Positions 59,768 to 64,000 of a DNA stretch of 64,000 bases are shown piece after piece; the first letter of the stretch is position 1; each line of letters opens with the position of its first letter. The position numbers and the translations under genes were made by a program. Source of the DNA: Nitrospira sp. (GTDB lineage: Bacteria > Nitrospirota > Nitrospiria > Nitrospirales > Nitrospiraceae); NCBI GenBank assembly GCA_024760525.1, contig CP060499.1, positions 4,113,501 to 4,177,500 on the forward strand. Reading direction: 5' to 3'. The notes below the pieces were generated by a model. That model did not search any database. It had not been told where the DNA came from and worked only from the letters and a program-made list of their open reading frames with translations.

Positions 59768-61171
59768 TTAAGTCGATGGGCGCGTGAGGGGGAGCACGAC
59801 GGTGAAGGTTGATCCTTGGCCAAGATTGCTTTTGACCTCGACTCGGCCTTTGTGTAAATCTGCGATCCAGGCGCAGATGGCGAGCCCCAGACCCGTTCCC
59901 TTCTTCGTGTGGGCCCGGGCCACGTCGGTGCGGAAGAAACGCTGGAAAATCCGTTTGTGGTCGGCCGGATCGATGCCGATGCCATGGTCGGTGATCGACA
60001 GTCGAGCCTCCCGTCCATCGTTCAACAGCGAGATCTCAACTTTGCCGCCCGGATGCGAATACTTCATCGCATTCTCGACCAGATTCAGCAGCAGTTCACG
60101 AAGCCGCAAGTCATCGCCTTGGACGACCACCGGCATGACTGTTCCGAGCACCACTTCGACATTCCGCTCCTGTCCGAGCAAGGTGGCCTGACGATGAATG
60201 TCTTCGACCAAGAACTCCAGCGCGACGGGCAATGATTCCATTTTGACTTCACCCATATCGGCGCGGGAAAGGAACAAGAGTTCATCGACGATTCGGGTCA
60301 TTCGATCGATCTCTTCCAGATTGCTTTCAAGCACCGACTGGTAATCCTCCAGCGGTCGAGGTCGCCGCAGAACCAGATCCGTTTCCCCTTTCATCACGGT
60401 CAAGGGCGTTCTCAACTCATGTGACGCATCGCTGGTGAATTGACGGATTTGGCGAAACGAGGTGTCCAGCCGCCCGATCATGTTGTTGAACGTGGCCGCC
60501 AGCCGACCGATCTCATCATGCGCTGCCGGCATGCTCAGGCGCTGACTGAGATCTCCCGCGGCAATGCGTTGAGCGGCCAGGGTGATTTTATCGACCGGGC
60601 GCAGCGCACGACCTGCCAAGAACCACCCCCCTGCCAGAGAGACAGCGAGCGCGATCGGGATGGCCACAACGAGGAGTACGAGGAACCTCCGGAGGGTTTC
60701 TCCCACCGACTCCATCGACGTGCCGACCTGCACGATATACAGCAGATTGCCGCGGAACATGATCGGCACGGAGATCAACCGCAGCGGAGGCTCGTGGGGA
60801 TACTTGGCCGACTCAAAGGTGCTCTGTCCGGAAAATGCGGTTTCGAGGGCGGTTCGGCTGAGCGGAACTTCGTGCTGCTTGATATTCGGCGAGCGGATCG
60901 TGATCGTGCCGGAAGGGCTGAAAATCTGGAAGAACTTGTCGATTCGTGCCAGCTCGGGAAATTGGGAAAGCAATTCCTCTTCGTTGACGAGAGGCAGAAA
61001 CCCCCGCTCTTCCAGTGAACGCACAGCCGCGGCGGCCGTTTCTTCGAGAGATTCATCGACGGCGTCGCGAAGATGTTGCGCCGTCACGGCGTAAAGAATG
61101 ACTGAGAAAATAATCAAAATGAGGGCAAGGGCACTCCCATACCAGAGGGTCAGCCGGACACGTAGCGGCAT
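59768..61171 (-). CDS. HAMP-domain sensor histidine kinase
   Basis: The 467-residue protein has two membrane helices (about 10-30 and 165-188) flanking a periplasmic sensor of about 130 residues. A HAMP domain follows (ALRPVDKITLAAQRIAAGDL), then HisKA with FTSDASHELRTPLTVMKGET and a complete HATPase: LLLNLVENAMKYS, ITDHGIGI, FFRTD and KGTGLGLAICAWIA. This is the CusS/QseC-like layout paired with OmpR regulators. It follows its regulator by 112 bases. Confidence 0.94.
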   Translation of the reverse strand: MPLRVRLTLWYGSALALILIIFSVILYAVTAQHLRDAVDESLEETAAAAVRSLEERGFLPLVNEEELLSQFPELARIDKFFQIFSPSGTITIRSPNIKQHEVPLSRTALETAFSGQSTFESAKYPHEPPLRLISVPIMFRGNLLYIVQVGTSMESVGETLRRFLVLLVVAIPIALAVSLAGGWFLAGRALRPVDKITLAAQRIAAGDLSQRLSMPAAHDEIGRLAATFNNMIGRLDTSFRQIRQFTSDASHELRTPLTVMKGETDLVLRRPRPLEDYQSVLESNLEEIDRMTRIVDELLFLSRADMGEVKMESLPVALEFLVEDIHRQATLLGQERNVEVVLGTVMPVVVQGDDLRLRELLLNLVENAMKYSHPGGKVEISLLNDGREARLSITDHGIGIDPADHKRIFQRFFRTDVARAHTKKGTGLGLAICAWIADLHKGRVEVKSNLGQGSTFTVVLPLTRPST

Positions 61172-61283
61172 AGGTCAACTCCCGGTCGGTGACGACGGCA
61201 CCAAATCGCGGCGAACCCTTGCTGTCGGTTTGGTATGGCTGAAGCCGCTGCGTGAGGGGGCAGCTGGTTGCCTCGGCATCGTG

Positions 61284-61961
61284 CTAGTCGGCCTTCAGCA
61301 TATACCCGCTCCCGCGGATGGTATGGATCAGTTTCTTGGTTCGGCCCCGGTCGATTTTATTCCGGAGATAGTTCACATAGACGTCGATGACATTCGTGAA
61401 GGTGTCGAAGTCTTGATTCCACACGTGCTCAGAGATCATGGGCCGTGTGAGGACACGGCCGGTATGGCGCATCAGATATTCCAGCAGGGCATACTCTTTC
61501 AGCGTCAGATCGATGCGTTGGCCACCCCGCGTCACGTCACGCGTCGCCGGGTTGAGCATCAAGTCGTCGACTTGAAGGATCCCAGGGCTCTCCGTCGCGC
61601 CACGGCGCAACAACGCGCGCACGCGCGCCAGCAGCTCATCGATGGCGAACGGTTTCGTCAGGTAATCGTCGGCGCCGGCGTCCAGTCCCTTGACTCTCTG
61701 ATCGATTTGAGATTGCGCCGAGAGGATCAACACCGGAGTTTGAATCCGTTCTCGCCGGAGGTTCTTCAACACATCCAAACCGGACATGGACGGCAACATG
61801 ACGTCGACCACAAGAAGATCATAGTTGGTCGACAAGGCCATCTCCAACCCTTTGGCCCCGTCCTCGCAGAGGTCGACGGCATAACTTTCTTCCTCAAGCG
61901 CTCGCTTAATAAAACACCCGACTTTGGTTTCATCTTCTATGACAAGAACCCGCATGGTCAC
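61284..61961 (-). CDS. OmpR-family response regulator
   Basis: The 225-residue protein has a receiver domain (VLVIEDETKVGCFIKRALEE, phosphoacceptor Asp in YDLLVVDVMLPSMSGLDVL, Lys in DDYLTKPFAIDELLAR) and a winged-helix output domain (LTLKEYALLEYLMRHTGRVL, YVNYLRNKIDRG). GGAG lies seven bases before the ATG. It is the first gene of regulator-kinase-HtrA. Its promoter likely uses the TATAAT box at 61988-61993. The role suggested by context is control of envelope stress genes. Confidence 0.95.
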   Translation of the reverse strand: MTMRVLVIEDETKVGCFIKRALEEESYAVDLCEDGAKGLEMALSTNYDLLVVDVMLPSMSGLDVLKNLRRERIQTPVLILSAQSQIDQRVKGLDAGADDYLTKPFAIDELLARVRALLRRGATESPGILQVDDLMLNPATRDVTRGGQRIDLTLKEYALLEYLMRHTGRVLTRPMISEHVWNQDFDTFTNVIDVYVNYLRNKIDRGRTKKLIHTIRGSGYMLKAD

Positions 61962-61987
61962 TCCAGCAAAGGTTGATCCGCGCGATG

Positions 61988-61993
61988 ATTATA
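61988..61993 (-). promoter_or_regulatory. -10 box of the regulator-kinase-htrA operon
   Basis: A perfect TATAAT on the minus strand lies 26 bases before the regulator's ATG. No consensus -35 is seen 16-18 bases upstream, which would fit an activator-dependent or autoregulated promoter. Confidence 0.5.
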
Positions 61994-62069
61994 TCAAACC
62001 AGAGATCCTGAATCTCGGCGAGAACGAGCGCGCTGAACTGAAGCCCGTACGAGAAGGCTGATTCGCCGA

Positions 62070-62714
62070 CTAGGTGGAATCGCCGGGGAAAGTCTGTTCC
62101 AGAGAGGTGATCATGGGCTTGCCGTCCCGAATGTTGAAGACAAGCGTTTCCTCTCCCTCTGTCTTGAATTCTCGATTCGCCTGTCGAAGCGTTTCCGTCG
62201 ACTTGAAGGAGACCTTCGCGCTTCGTTCATCCGAAGCCAACGAGACCGACGTATTCGTACGGGTGAAGTCGTTGGCGCTGGGAAAGGCAAACGCCATGGC
62301 CAAGGTCCTTCGATACTCATCCCGCGTCAGCATGGCCTGCTGCTGCTGCGGGCCTTGTTTCATATGAATGGTAATGATGGCATCGGAAGTAATGTGGCGC
62401 ACGACGCCGTCGACGTCTTTTCGGCGAATCGCTTCGTCCAGGGTATCGAGAAGAACGTCGATCCCTTCACGAGTCAAACGCACATCAGATGCGACGGGTC
62501 TCGACTGTGGTCCTGTGAGAACCACGCTGGGCTGAGTAGCGGGAAAATGAGGAGCCAAGAAACCGGTCACCAGACCTTGGCTCTTGAAGACCAGATATCC
62601 GATGACCACTGTGGCCCCCAGAGCAAGGGCGATGACGACAACCTTTCCCGTCGAGAAACGGGACCGAGGTTCCTTGACTGTCGTTTGATCGGAGCCCCGA
62701 TTCATGGCTGCCAT
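62070..62714 (-). CDS. Membrane-anchored NTF2-like hypothetical protein
   Basis: The 214-residue protein has GGAGAG nine bases before its ATG. One membrane helix (about 24-44: VVVIALALGATVVIGYLVFK) anchors it, leaving most of the protein outside. Residues about 80-210 look like an NTF2/SnoaL fold: LDTLDEAIRRKDVDGVVRHI, then strands ending in EGEETLVFNIRDGKPMITS. Such domains bind small ligands or act in assemblies; no active site is obvious. Divergent from gcvP. Confidence 0.7.
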   Translation of the reverse strand: MAAMNRGSDQTTVKEPRSRFSTGKVVVIALALGATVVIGYLVFKSQGLVTGFLAPHFPATQPSVVLTGPQSRPVASDVRLTREGIDVLLDTLDEAIRRKDVDGVVRHITSDAIITIHMKQGPQQQQAMLTRDEYRRTLAMAFAFPSANDFTRTNTSVSLASDERSAKVSFKSTETLRQANREFKTEGEETLVFNIRDGKPMITSLEQTFPGDST

Positions 62715-62860
62715 AGGTCAGCTCTCCGGACTCGAGGTATGAAGCAACAATAGCGTGAATTCCGAGAAAAGCAACGAAAGTACGCGCCTGTGCAAGACGT
62801 TGAGCCCTCGGAGACCACCGGGCGCATCATCGGTCTGCTTCGGCCTACCCTCTTCGTCAT
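62702..62860 (-). CDS. Possible 52-residue small protein
   Basis: The ATG at 62860 is preceded by a perfect AGGAGG six bases upstream, better than most sites in the window. The frame encodes a basic, cysteine-containing peptide beginning MTKRVGRSRPMMRPVV and ends 13 bases inside the next gene, which would allow coupled translation. No homology is recognised. It may be a real small gene, a leader peptide, or a leftover ribosome site. Confidence 0.3.
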   Translation of the reverse strand: MTKRVGRSRPMMRPVVSEGSTSCTGAYFRCFSRNSRYCCFIPRVRRADLWQP

Positions 62861-63010
62861 GCTGACCTCCTGTGTCATGACCATCGATTCTCCTTCCAAC
62901 GCGGGAGTTCCGTCTCTTGGAAAAGAGCCGATGCCATGATAGGCTGCGCGGTCGACACGGCAGCCATTGATATCGATCTCACGGAACTCACATAGAGGAC
63001 AGATGACTCG

Positions 63011-64000
63011 ATGACCACTCAGAATTGGCTCCAACCGAGCGACGATTTTCTCCATCGGCACATTGGTCCCACACAAGCCGATATCCAAGAAATGCTGGCC
63101 ACGTTAGGCCTACAGTCGCTCGATACCTTGTCCGATACGGTGATCCCCTCTGACATTCGGCTCCATCAATCTCTCGATATTCCTGCCGGCGAAGGCGAAC
63201 AGGCCGTGCTGGGCCGGCTGAAAGATCTCGCGTCACAGAACAAGGTCTATCGGTCGCTTATCGGCATGGGGTACTACGACTGCGTCACCCCGGGCGTGAT
63301 TCAACGAAACATTCTAGAAAATCCGGCCTGGTATACGCAATACACTCCGTACCAAGCCGAGATCTCGCAGGGCCGATTGGAGGCGCTCGTCAACTTCCAG
63401 ACCATGGTGACAGACCTGACCGGCCTCCCGCTGGCGAATGCCTCACTGCTGGATGAAGCGACCGCTGCAGCCGAAGCCATGGCGATGTGCTATGCGATCG
63501 GCCGCAACGCTGGTCAGGAGCGAAAAGAGTTTTTCGTCTCGCGAGACTGTCATCCACAGACGTCGGCCGTGTTGCAGACGAGAGCCGAACCGCTCGGCAT
63601 CGTCATCCAAACCGGCATCCCTTCGTCCGTTGATTGCTCGCGTCCTCAGCTGTGCGGCATTCTGTTGCAGTACCCGGCTACTGACGGATATGTGGGTGAT
63701 TTCAGCGCCTTGGTCACCCAGGCGCATGAGGCCGGCGTGCTGGTCGTGGTCGCCACCGATCTTCTCGCCTTGACGTTGCTCCGCTCACCAGGAGAATTCG
63801 GCGCGGATATCGTCGTCGGTTCGACACAACGGTTCGGTGTGCCGATCGGCTTTGGTGGCCCTCACGCCGCATTTCTGGCCACCAGGGAGGAGTACAAACG
63901 GCAAGTGCCGGGTCGACTCGTCGGCGTCTCAAAAGACGTGACCGGCAAACCGGCCATCAGGCTCTCGCTTCAAACACGGGAACAACACATTCGACGGGAG
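63011..64000 (+). CDS. gcvP: Glycine dehydrogenase (decarboxylating), P-protein (partial, runs off right edge)
   Basis: The ATG at 63011 opens a frame of 330 codons to the window end. DDFLHRHIGPTQADIQEMLA and GMGYYDCVTPGVIQRNILEN are the N-terminal signature of the P-protein. NASLLDEATAAAEAMAMCYA, VGSTQRFGVPIGFGGPHAAF and PGRLVGVSKDVTGKPAIRLS follow. It releases CO2 from glycine and passes the aminomethyl group to the H-protein. The single-chain form seems likely, since the N-terminal half runs on without an early stop. No gcvT or gcvH precedes it, and no glycine riboswitch was recognised upstream. Confidence 0.95.
   Translation, partial: MTTQNWLQPSDDFLHRHIGPTQADIQEMLATLGLQSLDTLSDTVIPSDIRLHQSLDIPAGEGEQAVLGRLKDLASQNKVYRSLIGMGYYDCVTPGVIQRNILENPAWYTQYTPYQAEISQGRLEALVNFQTMVTDLTGLPLANASLLDEATAAAEAMAMCYAIGRNAGQERKEFFVSRDCHPQTSAVLQTRAEPLGIVIQTGIPSSVDCSRPQLCGILLQYPATDGYVGDFSALVTQAHEAGVLVVVATDLLALTLLRSPGEFGADIVVGSTQRFGVPIGFGGPHAAFLATREEYKRQVPGRLVGVSKDVTGKPAIRLSLQTREQHIRRE

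Noticed and set aside
62861..63010. Glycine riboswitch upstream of gcvP
   Set aside because: I looked for the paired aptamer cores expected before glycine-cleavage genes and saw no matching stems or conserved GG-rich loops.

Overview
The window looks like chromosomal DNA of a Nitrospira-type bacterium (phylum Nitrospirota). The evidence is a GC-rich, densely packed genome, a stand-alone nuoA-B-C-D cluster, the order trmFO-xerC-hslV-hslU, and several small conserved hypotheticals of a kind I associate with Nitrospira. The assignment is by gene content only; there is no 16S rRNA or nitrite oxidoreductase gene here.

Layout. 1-2.5 kb: the start of a complex I operon on the minus strand (nuoA-nuoD, nuoD cut by the window edge). 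3-7.4 kb: an exported OmpA-domain protein and a PriA-like primosome protein that has lost its helicase motifs. 7.5-19.3 kb: a signalling block on the minus strand, with two giant paralogous multi-PAS histidine kinases, a NarL/DevR-type regulator, a PAS protein that has a histidine box but no ATPase domain, and a CheY-like receiver. A 3' tRNA fragment lies between the two giant kinases. 19.8-20.8 kb: a HEPN-like hypothetical and tRNA-Leu(GAG). 20.9-32.3 kb: housekeeping and envelope genes (HAD phosphatase, queE, pepA, nagZ, an amino-acid permease, a PuuD-like amidase, M24 peptidase, a very long TatA-like protein, two PilZ-like proteins). 32.5-39.9 kb: protein quality control and DNA metabolism (clpX, clpP, tig, tRNA-Leu(UAG), tRNA-Ser(GGA), SRP RNA, dnaX, ybaB, recR, dksA-like). 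39.9-42.4 kb: a beta-barrel protein and two lipoproteins. 42.6-48.8 kb: tRNA-Val(CAC), trmFO, xerC, hslV, hslU, argB and an M28 peptidase.

48.8-54.3 kb is an accessory, defence-like island: an ORF6N protein with a nest of palindromes inside its coding sequence, a 1128-residue protein combining a NERD-type nuclease domain with a STAND-like NTPase and a long helical C-terminus, and a PIN/DUF433 toxin-antitoxin pair. The large gene is visibly AT-richer than its neighbours. 54.3-64 kb returns to core functions: gamma-carbonic anhydrase, rimO, purU, an envelope-stress-like operon (OmpR regulator, HAMP kinase, HtrA protease) and the start of gcvP.

The best candidates for new biology are the NERD-STAND protein and its island, the palindrome-riddled ORF6N gene, the helicase-dead PriA, the kinase lacking an ATPase domain, the tRNA fragment between the giant kinases, and the TatA-like protein with a second copy of its amphipathic helix. 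Several promoters have their -10 box so close to the start codon that the transcripts should be leaderless. No CRISPR array, rRNA operon, intact insertion sequence or prophage was found.
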